A stretch of DNA of 64,000 nucleotides from Rhizobium oryzicola (GTDB lineage Bacteria > Pseudomonadota > Alphaproteobacteria > Rhizobiales > Rhizobiaceae), in NCBI RefSeq assembly GCF_030504645.1, contig NZ_JAUKWQ010000013.1:1-64000 (forward strand), written 5' to 3'. A program made the position numbers and the translations under genes. Below, in pieces: positions 16,414 to 26,000 of the stretch. Position 1 is the first letter of the stretch. Every line of letters begins with the position of its first letter. Under the pieces are notes generated by a model. That model was not told the DNA's origin. It was given only the letters and a program-made list of their open reading frames with translations, and searched no databases.

Positions 16414-17589
16414 TTAGGGACTGACGCTGGCCAGGCGCTCTCTCAGGCTGAGAATCGTCGGCACATCGGCATTGGCAAAGGCAAAGCGCAGAGACTGCTC
16501 CTGGCCGGGGCCGAAATAACCGCCGGGGATGCAGACGATACCTGCCTGTTTTGCCAGATGTTCCGCCACTTGGGCAGAGGTCATCTCCGGGAATGGGTGC
16601 CGCACAAAGGCGAAGTAGGCGCCGACTGCATCCAGCCGCCAGGCGGGCAGCCCGGCCATCACTTCTCTCAGCGCATCGGCGCGGCGCAGGATCTCTTGCC
16701 GGTTTTCTTCCCGCCATTCGGTTAGTGGCACGAGGGTCTCGGCCACCGCCCCCTGCCCCGCCCGTGGCGCACAGATCTGCAGATTGTCCATGATCTTCGC
16801 CACCTGCTCGATAAAGCGAGGTCCAGCTGTAATCGCCCCCAGCCGGTGGCCGGGAATGCAGAAGCTCTTCGAAAAGCTGTAGAGTGAGACGAGACCATCC
16901 TCCCAACCCGGTACACTGAAAAGATCATGCGGGGCGATATTCGCCTGAGGCAGAAAGTCCCGATAGGTTTCATCCAGGATCAACCAGATGCCGCGCGCCT
17001 GACAGAGTTCGAAGATTTTACGTAGCAGCCCTGCAGGATAAACGGCGCCGGTCGGATTGTTGGGCGATACGAGAGCAAGCGCCCTGACGCCGGACACGAT
17101 GGCAGCCTCGATCGCTTCAAGACGCGGAACGAAACCATCTTCCGCCAGGCACTCGACCAGCGCCGTGCGGATACCCAGCATGGCCAGCGTCGTCTCATGA
17201 TTGAAGTAATAGGGATTGGTCATCAGCACCGTATCACCCTTGCCCGCCACGGCCATCGCCGCGCAGATGAAGGCCTGGTTGCAGCCGGAGGTGATGTGGA
17301 TGTTATCGACGCCGATCTGCGCACCATAGCGGGAGGCGACGTGCGCCGCATACGCCTGCCGCAGGCTGCGATCACCCTCGATCGGTCCATAGCCGGCAAA
17401 AGACGTGGATGAGGCAGCCTTGCCTAAAGCCTCCAGCAACAGCGGGTGGGCGGGATAGCCGGGCACGGCCTGCGACAGGTCGATCAAGGGCCCCTTGCTG
17501 CCATCATAGGCTTTCGCCCAAGCCTGAACGGACGGGATGGGCGGTGGCGAGATGGTTTCGACCAAGGGGTTGAAGGCAGGCAAGGACAT
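16414..17589 (-). CDS. PLP-dependent class I/II aminotransferase
   Basis: The 391-residue fold-type I aminotransferase has the PLP-binding lysine in SLYSFSKSFCIPGHRLG. The substrate and cofactor elements LVSPNNPTGAVYPAGLL (Asn), LILDETYRDF (Asp/Tyr) and the C-terminal SLRFAFAN (Arg for substrate carboxylate) are present. The specific substrate is not obvious; the sequence resembles the broad AspC/MalY-like group. It lies 89 bases downstream of the aldose epimerase on the same strand and may be co-transcribed with it. Confidence 0.9.
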   Translation of the reverse strand: MSLPAFNPLVETISPPPIPSVQAWAKAYDGSKGPLIDLSQAVPGYPAHPLLLEALGKAASSTSFAGYGPIEGDRSLRQAYAAHVASRYGAQIGVDNIHITSGCNQAFICAAMAVAGKGDTVLMTNPYYFNHETTLAMLGIRTALVECLAEDGFVPRLEAIEAAIVSGVRALALVSPNNPTGAVYPAGLLRKIFELCQARGIWLILDETYRDFLPQANIAPHDLFSVPGWEDGLVSLYSFSKSFCIPGHRLGAITAGPRFIEQVAKIMDNLQICAPRAGQGAVAETLVPLTEWREENRQEILRRADALREVMAGLPAWRLDAVGAYFAFVRHPFPEMTSAQVAEHLAKQAGIVCIPGGYFGPGQEQSLRFAFANADVPTILSLRERLASVSP

Positions 17590-17678
17590 CAGGCAACAAC
17601 CAAATCCGACAAAGGTGGATCAGAGATCCTAAGCTTTCCCGCACCGGCAGCGATGGCCCACCGGGGCGGCATGAAAGA

Positions 17679-18698
17679 TCAGCTCTTGGAGAAGACGTAA
17701 TCCGTTTCCTGGCGAAGCACCTCGCCCGGACGAAGAACAGCCTTCGGGAAGCCTTCGTGATTGATGGCATCCGGCCAGATTTGTGTTTCGAGGCAAAGCC
17801 CTGCATAGGGACCGTAGGGCTTGCCGGAGAGACCGGGTACCGTCGGTTTCAGCTTGAAGCCTGCATAGAGCTGGACGCCCGGCTCAGTCGTCCTCACCTC
17901 AAGGCTGACGCCGGAATTGACGCTGCGCACCAGCGCCACCGAGCGTTTCTCTGTCCGCTCGTTCGACAGGCAGTAATTGTGGTCGAACTCGACCTGGCCG
18001 CCATCCGCACCAGTGCGACGCACGGAACTAAGCTGGCGCAGATCCATCGCAGTGCCTTCAACAGCGATAAGCTTGCCCGTCGGCACCTGATGCTCGTCCA
18101 GTTCGAGATAGTGATCGGCGGCGATCATGATGTCGTGACCGAGGATGTCCTCACGGCCGTCCAGATTGAAATAGGTGTGCTGGCAAATGTTGGCGAGTGT
18201 CGGTTGATCGGTCACGCTCTCGTAAAGCACGGACAGGACGCCGTCGTCCTTCAGCTCGTAGGTCGCGGTGACGGTGCAGTTGCCGGGATAACCGCCGCGC
18301 CCGTCCGTATCGGTCACCTGCAACATGACCTTGTTTTCGGAGTGGGAAACGATGGTCCAGTTGGTCTTGCCAAGGCCGTCACTGCCACCATGCAGATGCG
18401 TATCACCATTCTGGTTGAGATCCAGCTGGTAGCTCTTGCCGTCCAGCGTGAACTGCCCCTTGCCGATGCGGTTCGCCACGCGGCCAGGCGTCGCGCCAAA
18501 ATAGGAAGAATACTTTGGATAATCATCAAAAGCGTTGAAGCCGAGGACCAGCGGCGCCTCGTGTCCCTCAAGCCTCAAATCCTGAATGACCGCCCCCCAG
18601 GTCATGACATGGGCTGTCAGTCCGCCACCGGAAATCTTTACCCGGTACACAGTTTCGCCTTTGGGAGTGGTGCCGAAGATCTCGCCCTGGGTTGTCAT
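17679..18698 (-). CDS. galM: Aldose 1-epimerase (mutarotase)
   Basis: The 339-residue enzyme interconverts alpha and beta anomers of galactose and glucose. The catalytic pieces are present: GRVANRIGKGQF and DTHLHGGSDGLG early, ICQHTYFNLDG (catalytic His) mid-protein, and GLCLETQIWPDAINH (catalytic Glu) near the end. No signal peptide is seen, so it is cytoplasmic. AGGACGAGAAAGA lies before the ATG. It sits between metA and an aminotransferase on the same strand, with no functional link apparent. Confidence 0.94.
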   Translation of the reverse strand: MTTQGEIFGTTPKGETVYRVKISGGGLTAHVMTWGAVIQDLRLEGHEAPLVLGFNAFDDYPKYSSYFGATPGRVANRIGKGQFTLDGKSYQLDLNQNGDTHLHGGSDGLGKTNWTIVSHSENKVMLQVTDTDGRGGYPGNCTVTATYELKDDGVLSVLYESVTDQPTLANICQHTYFNLDGREDILGHDIMIAADHYLELDEHQVPTGKLIAVEGTAMDLRQLSSVRRTGADGGQVEFDHNYCLSNERTEKRSVALVRSVNSGVSLEVRTTEPGVQLYAGFKLKPTVPGLSGKPYGPYAGLCLETQIWPDAINHEGFPKAVLRPGEVLRQETDYVFSKS

Positions 18699-18833
18699 TC
18701 TTTCTCGTCCTGTATGGTAATGAAGGCGGCAGCAACCTGCTTCATTTCAAACGCTTTCGCAATCACGAATAGACGAGAAACGACCGCCGCCAGATTGCGA
18801 GCAAGCGGCGATCGAACGCTGACAATGAGAAGC

Positions 18834-19754
18834 CTATTCCGCGCCGATCTTTTCCAGATCGTATGGTGTGGTCTGGTAGATTTCGTTAATCCAGTTGCCG
18901 AATAGAAGATGCGCATGGCTTCGCCAGCGGTTCTGGGGCGGCAAGGACACGTCATTATGCGGGAAGTAGTTGTAGGGCATCTTGATGGGAACGCCGGCAT
19001 TCACATCCCGGAAATATTCGTCCGCCAGTGAGGTGGAATCATATTCCACATGGTTGAACATGTAGAGCCGCTTGCCCTTTTTCTCATGGACCAGGCAGAC
19101 GCCCATTTCCTCCGATTCCATCAGGATTTCGAGCTGTGGGATCTTTACGATGTCGGCGCGACGCACTTCCGTCCAGCGTGAAACCGGAACCTGGAAATCA
19201 TCCGAGAATCCATTCAGGTAAACGGAAGAGGGCACGAGGTTACGGTGACGGTAAACACCAAAGGCCTTCTCGCGAAGCTCATGCTTTGGCACGCCGTGGA
19301 AGTGATAGATAGCAGCCATCGCCCCCCAGCAGACATTCAGCGTCGAATGGACATTGGTTTCGGTCCAGTCAAAGATCTGCCGCATCTCGTTCCAGTAGGT
19401 TACGTCTTCATAGGCCAGCGTTTCCACCGGCGCGCCCGTGATGATGAAACCGTCGTACTTTCGGTGCTTCACCTCTTCCCAAGTTTCATAAAAGGAAAGC
19501 AGGTGTTCCTCGGAGGTGTTCTTTGCCTTGTGCCCCCCGACGCGGACGAGCGAAAGCTCGACCTGCAAGGGGGATGCCCCCACGAGGCGTGCCATCTGCA
19601 CTTCCGTCTTGATCTTGTTCGGCATGAGATTGAGCAGACCAATCTGCAGCGGGCGAATATCCTGCCGCACGGCAACCGTTTCGGTCATGACCCGCACACC
19701 CTCGTTCAAGAGGGTCTGAAAGGCGGGCAGCGTATCGGGTATTTTGATCGGCAT
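18834..19754 (-). CDS. metA: Homoserine O-acyltransferase MetA (predicted acetyl-specific)
   Basis: The 306-residue enzyme acylates homoserine, the first committed step of methionine synthesis. The catalytic Cys lies in NVCWGAMAAIYHFHG, and the His and Glu in YMFNHVEYDSTSLADEY. The position that selects the acyl donor reads TGAPVETL. Glu after Val is the residue reported for acetyl-CoA-using members, whereas succinyl-specific E. coli MetA has Gly there. This predicts O-acetylhomoserine as product, as shown for Agrobacterium MetA. The start MPIKIPDTLP at 19754 matches the family; a TTG five codons upstream also is in frame. A SAM-II riboswitch and terminator precede it. Confidence 0.95.
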   Translation of the reverse strand: MPIKIPDTLPAFQTLLNEGVRVMTETVAVRQDIRPLQIGLLNLMPNKIKTEVQMARLVGASPLQVELSLVRVGGHKAKNTSEEHLLSFYETWEEVKHRKYDGFIITGAPVETLAYEDVTYWNEMRQIFDWTETNVHSTLNVCWGAMAAIYHFHGVPKHELREKAFGVYRHRNLVPSSVYLNGFSDDFQVPVSRWTEVRRADIVKIPQLEILMESEEMGVCLVHEKKGKRLYMFNHVEYDSTSLADEYFRDVNAGVPIKMPYNYFPHNDVSLPPQNRWRSHAHLLFGNWINEIYQTTPYDLEKIGAE

Positions 19755-19772
19755 ATTTGCACTCGACAAAAC

Positions 19773-19804
19773 AAAAAACCGGCGGCGAAAAAATCGCGAC
19801 CGGT
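19773..19804 (-). terminator. Riboswitch-controlled terminator in the metA leader
   Basis: On the minus strand ACCGGTCGCGA and TCGCCGCCGGT form an imperfect GC-rich stem around a T loop, followed by TTTTTTG. It lies about 25 bases after the SAM-II aptamer and 19 bases before the metA start. This is where an attenuator should be. Confidence 0.75.
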
Positions 19805-19829
19805 CCGTGGAAGGTTTCTGATGTCTTCT

Positions 19830-19890
19830 CGCGGCCCTTTAGCGACTTGTTTTACGTGGCTGCAAGCCGGCCGGCCAAATCACCACGATT
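19830..19890 (-). ncRNA. SAM-II riboswitch (metA motif)
   Basis: The minus strand reads CGTGGTGATTTGGCC, then GGCTTGCAGCCACG, then TAAAACAAGTCGCTAAAGG. This is the SAM-II layout: P1 (CGTGG/CCACG), the GUGAUUUG strand, the UUGCA loop and the trailing GCUAAAGG that forms the pseudoknot around S-adenosylmethionine. SAM-II is characteristic of alphaproteobacterial methionine genes. When SAM is high, metA expression should fall. Confidence 0.95.
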
Positions 19891-20161
19891 GAAAGCAACA
19901 AATAGGCCTTTCGCCTGCCAAGGTCAATGTCAGCGACGCTCGGGAGGCAGAACGTAGGATAGGTGACTTTCAATTATCATGAACTCACCGTTACCTGATC
20001 TGTCTAAACTACTGTCTACAAGATTATGATGCGCAAATCACCAACAGCTACGTTTGTATGATCAACCCGTAGACATCTGGAACAAACCGCGCATATAACC
20101 TAGTGGTTAGTAGGTATAACGATTTCAGCAAGAGCTATTGCACGATGGTCGCTCACCAGAA
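19891..20161. other. Intergenic region between metA leader and chvA
   Basis: About 270 bases, more AT-rich than its surroundings, must hold the metA promoter (minus strand) just beyond the SAM-II aptamer. No open frame or RNA gene could be recognised, and no promoter boxes were assigned with confidence. Confidence 0.6.
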
Positions 20162-20186
20162 CCGGCATAAAAAGGTATTATGCCGG
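20162..20186 (-). terminator. Hairpin overlapping the chvA stop codon
   Basis: CCGGCATAA (20162-20170) and TTATGCCGG (20178-20186) form a perfect 9-bp stem with a 7-base loop. The chvA stop codon (20178-20180) lies inside one arm. Only a short TT follows on the minus strand, so it may protect the 3' end or act as a weak terminator. Confidence 0.5.
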
Positions 20187-21950
20187 CTGGGGCTGCGCAG
20201 TGATAACCGCATTGGGCTTGGTATCATCCGCCAGAAGCCCACTCGTTTTCAGCAGCGATGCAAAACGACCGCCCCGGGCAGACAACTCGTCGAAAGTGCC
20301 CTTTTCAATGATGCGCCCGTGATCCAGGAAGAGAACCATATCCGCATCCCGAATGGTGGACAGGCGATGCGCGATAATGAAGGTCGTGCGGTTCTGGCGA
20401 AGACGATCAATGGCTTCCTTAACGCGCGCTTCGGTTTCGACGTCGAGCGCGCTGGTCGCTTCATCAAGTACCAGGATTGGCGCATTCTTCAGGATCGCAC
20501 GGGCAATCGCAATGCGTTGACGCTCGCCGCCGGACAAGCGGTTTCCACGCTCCCCGACATGTGTTTCGTAACCAGCCAAACGACTTTCGATGAAATCGGT
20601 CGCAGCCGCAGCTTCCGCCGCCGCAGTCACCTCAGCATCGCTCGCACCTTCACGGCCAAGACGGATATTGTCGCTGATCGAGCGATTAAGCAGACCCGCA
20701 TCCTGGAAAACCGTCGCGATGGAGTGCCGCAGAGACTTACGGGTTACTGTCGCAATATCCACTCCGTCAATCAGGATGGCGCCGTTCTGCGGCTCGTACA
20801 CCCGCTGCAGAAGATTGATCAGCGTCGTCTTGCCCGCGCCTGTCGGTCCGACGATGGCAATCGTCTGGCCCGCCTTCGCCACGAAAGAGACATCCTTGAC
20901 GCCCTGCGTAGTGTTGGCGAAGTCGAAGGACACATCGCGGAACTCGACCTCACCCCGAACGCCGGCGAGTTCGCTGGCACTGGCAGGCTCTTCGCGATCC
21001 TTGACGGAGTCCTCCAGGCGGAAGAAGTCCTCAAGTTTAGAGCGAGCTTCGAAAATTTGCGTTGCAAATTGGCGCATCTGGTCCAGGCGGCCGATCAGCA
21101 GGTTCGCAAAGCCAATAAAGGCGATGATGTCGCCTACCTTCAGTTCACCCTTGCCGACCAGTACGACACCGATGATCAAAATGATCAGCATGGAGACAGT
21201 GGATGCCATGCGGTTCAAAGCACTGGCGAGGGCCCACCAATCCAGAACTGGGTACTGAGCGGACAAAAGCTTTTCAGTGAAGCCCTTCAGCGCCTTGGTC
21301 TCGGCTTCGATGCGGTTGTAGCTATGCAGCACGGTCACATTGCTGATGGAATCGCTGACATGCGAAAAGACCGTGTGATAGTGGCCCTCCACGGAAGCCT
21401 GGCCTTCCTTCGTGCGATTCATCACCACGCGACCGATGATCCAGTACAACACGCCAAGTACGATGAGCACAGAACTCAGACGCCAGTCCATGGACAGCGC
21501 TGTCGGAACCAGCAGCACGAGAGCGACTGCGGTGGCAAGATGGGTGCGCATGAATTCCAGCCAGAGGCCGAACAGGGTCTCGCTGGCACGCAACAGGGTG
21601 TGCAGAGCATTAGACGTGCCGCGCTGATGATGCCAGGCAAGCGGCATAGAAATGATTCGACCAAAGGCCTCCGTCAGCAATGTCGCACGGCGACCATGCG
21701 CAAGACGGTCGGCTTCGCGCGCAACAAGGACGTAAGCGACCGTATTGAAAACACCGAACCCACCCCACAATACAAGAATGGGTGTGACATCACCGCCGCC
21801 AGATATTCTGTCGATGATCCGTCCGAAGAGGATGGGCTCGGCAATGGTGATGACGGCAAGCACGATATTCGCGATCACCACAAGCGATACCCGGATGCGG
21901 CTCTCACCCAAATATTTCAGCGCTCTCGCGTAGACCTGCAACAAACTCAA
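20178..21950 (-). CDS. chvA: Cyclic beta-1,2-glucan exporter ChvA/NdvA (ABC transporter)
   Basis: The 590-residue half-transporter fuses an N-terminal six-helix membrane domain (~1-310) to a C-terminal ATPase. It dimerises in the inner membrane and moves cyclic beta-1,2-glucan to the periplasm, which is required for hypo-osmotic growth and plant attachment. Walker A is IVGPTGAGKTTL near residue 368, the signature is NRLSGGERQRIAIARAI, and Walker B is PILVLDEATSALD. The beginning MSLLQVYARALKYLGESR is typical of rhizobial glucan exporters. Its partner synthase chvB is on the same strand at the right end of the window, about 36 kb away. Confidence 0.95.
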   Translation of the reverse strand: MSLLQVYARALKYLGESRIRVSLVVIANIVLAVITIAEPILFGRIIDRISGGGDVTPILVLWGGFGVFNTVAYVLVAREADRLAHGRRATLLTEAFGRIISMPLAWHHQRGTSNALHTLLRASETLFGLWLEFMRTHLATAVALVLLVPTALSMDWRLSSVLIVLGVLYWIIGRVVMNRTKEGQASVEGHYHTVFSHVSDSISNVTVLHSYNRIEAETKALKGFTEKLLSAQYPVLDWWALASALNRMASTVSMLIILIIGVVLVGKGELKVGDIIAFIGFANLLIGRLDQMRQFATQIFEARSKLEDFFRLEDSVKDREEPASASELAGVRGEVEFRDVSFDFANTTQGVKDVSFVAKAGQTIAIVGPTGAGKTTLINLLQRVYEPQNGAILIDGVDIATVTRKSLRHSIATVFQDAGLLNRSISDNIRLGREGASDAEVTAAAEAAAATDFIESRLAGYETHVGERGNRLSGGERQRIAIARAILKNAPILVLDEATSALDVETEARVKEAIDRLRQNRTTFIIAHRLSTIRDADMVLFLDHGRIIEKGTFDELSARGGRFASLLKTSGLLADDTKPNAVITAQPQPA

Positions 21951-22227
21951 CTGATTGACCTCAATGGTAATGAATCATGAACATGATAATCGTGCCGACC
22001 TGTATGTACGGTGAACGACAACAACAACCTTAGATTGCATATTCGCAAATCTGCATAGGATAGTCGGCATTGCGGCTTGCATTCTGATGCACCAAAAGAC
22101 CAAAATGAAATGCGGCAACCACCATTGTATTACCAGGTCGAAATCTAGGGTGGCTGAAAGAACGGAATCGGACGATAAGCGTCCAGACAATATTTTAAAC
22201 GTGAATATAGATATCGAGGGGGCATGA
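21951..22227. other. Divergent promoter region chvA / LuxR gene
   Basis: A 277-base AT-rich stretch lies between two divergent starts. It contains a short CAA repeat around 22015-22030 and no convincing lux-box dyad or RNA gene. An out-of-frame ATG at 22224 lies between the ribosome-binding site (GAGGGGG) and the GTG start of the LuxR gene. Confidence 0.5.
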
Positions 22228-22968
22228 GTGAGAGTTCACTCAATTTTACAGCTTTTGGTACTGATCGATGAAGCAAAGACCCAGGCAGAGCTTGTGTCAG
22301 AGCTCGAGTCAGTTTTGCGAGCTTATGGCTTTAATTACTATGGCTTATGGTTTCATCATAAACCGGTTGCCGGAATATCAACACAAATGTTGATCGGAAG
22401 CTGGCCCGATGGCTGGCGCCGCATATATATGGTTAAGAAATACTCTCTGATAGACCCAGTTCGCCGGATGCTTTCTATTGCACAACGCCCGTTTCGTTGG
22501 AAAAATGCGGTCAATACTTTCAAAAATGACCCGGCCTTCAAACGGATGACGAGGATGATGCAGGATGCTGCAAAGCATCATCTGACGGATGGCTACACGT
22601 TTCCTTTTCACGGCAAGACAGGGCTTCTTGGCCATTTCAGCATTGGCGGGCATCCGGTGGATCTATCGCCCGCCGAAGCGGCGCTGTTTGAAGCAACGGG
22701 ACGCCGCATCTTCTGGCGCTTGATCGAATTGAATGGCATGGCGGGGGATCTCGAAACCACCGCAACCATGGAAACTGAACTGACCAAGCGTCAGATGGAG
22801 GTATTGGCACTTCTCGCAGAAGGTATGACTTCCAACGAAATTGCAAAAGACCTGGAGATTTCCAACCATACCGTCGACTGGTACATCAACGTGATCCAGG
22901 AAAAGTTCAACGCAAAGAACCGCCAACATGTGGTTGCGATGGCCTTCAGGCTTGGTTTGGTGAGCTGA
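22228..22968 (+). CDS. LuxR-family quorum-sensing-type regulator (solo)
   Basis: The 246-residue protein has an N-terminal autoinducer-binding domain and a C-terminal LuxR helix-turn-helix (LTKRQMEVLALLAEGMTSNEIAKDL, TVDWYINVIQEKF). The residues that mark acyl-homoserine-lactone receptors are all visible: Trp and Tyr in GWRRIYMVKKY, Asp-Pro in SLIDPV, Trp in PFRWKN and Gly in GLLGHFSIGG. No luxI-type synthase is present in the window, so it is a solo here. The GTG start at 22228 is preceded by GAGGGGG. It is divergent from chvA and upstream of pyc on the same strand; regulation of either is unproven. Confidence 0.9.
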   Translation: MRVHSILQLLVLIDEAKTQAELVSELESVLRAYGFNYYGLWFHHKPVAGISTQMLIGSWPDGWRRIYMVKKYSLIDPVRRMLSIAQRPFRWKNAVNTFKNDPAFKRMTRMMQDAAKHHLTDGYTFPFHGKTGLLGHFSIGGHPVDLSPAEAALFEATGRRIFWRLIELNGMAGDLETTATMETELTKRQMEVLALLAEGMTSNEIAKDLEISNHTVDWYINVIQEKFNAKNRQHVVAMAFRLGLVS

Positions 22969-23086
22969 CACAGAAGTGACATTTTATTTTTGCGGTGCAT
23001 GATCCTGAAATTGCACTTCCTCAAAAAGCAGTTAATGTTTCCTTCGCGGGTGCAGCATGACCCGCGGAGTTCGAGGGGGAATTGCT

Positions 23087-26000
23087 TTGCAGATCAGGAA
23101 GATTCTTGTCGCCAACCGGTCCGAAATCGCCATTCGCGTGTTCCGCGCGGCCAATGAATTGGGCATCAAAACGGTCGCGATTTGGGCAGAGGAGGACAAA
23201 CTTTCCCTGCACCGGTTCAAAGCGGATGAGAGCTATCAGGTCGGTCGTGGCCCACATCTGGCGCGTGACCTTGGGCCGATCGAAAGCTACCTCTCCATTC
23301 CGGAAGTGATCCGCGTTGCCAAACTGTCCGGCGCAGACGCAATCCATCCGGGCTACGGCCTCCTGTCGGAAAGTCCAGAATTCGTCGAGGCCTGCAACGA
23401 TGCAGGCATCATTTTCATCGGCCCGACTGCCGATACCATGCGCCAACTCGGCAACAAGGTCGCTGCCCGCAATCTGGCTATTTCCGTTGGCGTGCCTGTC
23501 GTTCCGGCGACGGAGCCGCTGCCGGATGATATCGAGACTGTGAAGAAGATGGCCGCCGAGATCGGCTACCCGGTCATGCTAAAGGCATCTTGGGGCGGCG
23601 GCGGGCGCGGCATGCGCGTCATCCGCTCAGAGGCCGATCTTGCCAAGGAAGTCACCGAAGCCAAGCGCGAAGCCATGGCCGCCTTCGGCAAGGATGAAGT
23701 CTATCTGGAAAAGCTTGTCGAGCGTGCGCGCCATGTGGAAAGCCAGGTGCTGGGCGATACGCACGGCAATGTGGTTCATCTCTTCGAGCGTGACTGCTCC
23801 ATCCAGCGCCGTAACCAGAAGGTGGTCGAACGCGCGCCTGCGCCTTATCTTTCGGAAGCCCAGCGGCAGGAACTGGCCGGCTATTCGCTGAAGATTGCCG
23901 CTGCGACGAACTATATCGGTGCCGGCACCGTCGAATATCTAATGGATGCTGATACGGGCAAATTCTACTTCATCGAAGTCAACCCACGCATCCAAGTCGA
24001 GCATACGGTCACGGAAGTCGTGACCGGCATCGATATCGTCAAGGCGCAGATCCACATTCTCGAAGGCGCAGCCATCGGCACGCCGGAATCCGGTGTGCCA
24101 GCCCAGGAAAACATCCGCCTCAACGGTCACGCGCTGCAGTGCCGCATCACAACGGAAGACCCGGAACAGAACTTCATCCCGGATTATGGCCGCATCACTG
24201 CCTATCGTTCTGCAGCCGGTTTCGGCATTCGTCTTGATGGCGGCACAGCCTATACGGGCGCGATCATCACCCGCTACTATGATCCATTGCTGGTGAAGGT
24301 AACGGCCTCTGGGGGCACGCCGCAGGAGGCGATCAGCCGCATGGACCGCGCGCTGCGCGAGTTCCGTATTCGCGGCGTGGCAACAAACCTCACCTTCCTA
24401 GAAGCGATCATCGGTCACCCGAACTTCCGTGATAACTCCTATACGACCCGCTTTATCGACACGACGCCGGAACTCTTCCAGCAGGTGAAGCGCCAGGACC
24501 GTGCGACCAAGCTTCTAACCTATCTCGCCGATGTCACCGTCAACGGCCACCCCGAGACAAAGGGCCGTCCGAAGCCTTCCGACAAGGCACCGAAGCCGGT
24601 TGTTCCCTACATCGAAGCCGAGGTGCAGGCCGGCACCAAGCAGAAGTTCGATGAGCTGGGACCCAAGGCGTTTGCGGAATGGATGCGCAATGAGAAGCGC
24701 GTGCTGCTGACCGACACGACCATGCGTGACGGTCACCAGTCGCTGCTCGCCACCCGCATGCGCACCTTCGATATTGCCCGCATCGCACCTGTTTACGCCA
24801 AGGCACTGCCCAACCTCTTCTCGCTGGAATGCTGGGGCGGTGCGACATTCGATGTGTCCATGCGCTTCCTGACGGAAGATCCGTGGGAGCGTCTCTCCCT
24901 GATCCGCGAAGGCGCGCCGAATTTCCTTCTGCAAATGCTGCTACGCGGCGCGAACGGTGTGGGTTACACCAACTATCCGGACAATGTGGTGAAGTACTTC
25001 GTACGCCAGGCGGCGAAGGGCGGCATCGATCTCTTCCGCGTGTTCGACTGCCTGAACTGGGTGGAGAACATGCGCGTTTCCATGGACGCCATCCAGGAAG
25101 AGAACAAGCTCTGCGAGGCAACGATCTGCTACACGGGCGATCTCCTGAACAGTGCGCGTCCAAAATACGATCTGAAGTACTATGTCTCGCTGGCGGAAGA
25201 GCTGGAAAAGGCTGGCGCTCACATTATCGCGCTAAAGGACATGGCGGGCCTCTTGAAGCCTGCCGCCGCCCGCGTCCTGTTCAAGGCACTCCGCGAAGCC
25301 ACAAGCCTGCCGATCCATTTCCACACGCATGATACGTCAGGCATCTCGGCGGCAACGGTTCTCGCCGCGATCGATTCCGGCGTCGATGCCGTGGATGCAG
25401 CCATGGACGCCTTCTCCGGCAACACCTCGCAGCCCTGCCTCGGCTCCATTGTGGAAGCCCTATCGGGTACGGAGCGCGATCCGGGCCTCGATCCCGAATG
25501 GATCCGCCGCATCTCCTTCTATTGGGAAGCAGTGCGCCACCAATATGCGGCCTTCGAAAGCGACCTCAAGGGTCCGGCTTCGGAAGTCTATCTCCATGAA
25601 ATGCCGGGCGGCCAGTTCACCAATCTCAAGGAACAGGCCCGGTCGCTGGGTCTTGAAACCCGTTGGCACGAAGTGGCCCAGACCTATGCCGACGTCAACC
25701 AGATGTTCGGCGATATCGTCAAAGTCACGCCCTCCTCCAAGGTGGTCGGCGACATGGCGCTGATGATGGTGAGCCAGGATCTGACCGTTGCGGATGTCGA
25801 AAATCCAAGCCGTGATATCGCATTCCCGGACTCGGTCGTCTCCATGCTGCGCGGCGATCTTGGTCAGCCTCCAGGCGGATGGCCGGAAGCGTTGCAGAAG
25901 AAGGCGCTGAAGGGCGACAAGCCCTATACCGAGCGACCGGGCTCATTGCTGAAGGACGCCGATCTCGATGCCGAACGCAAGGCGATCGAAGAGAAGCTGG

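Noticed and set aside
21951..22227. lux-box for the LuxR solo around 21999-22013
   Set aside because: Only the outer three bases of ACCTGTATGTACGGT are symmetric; this is not a convincing dyad.
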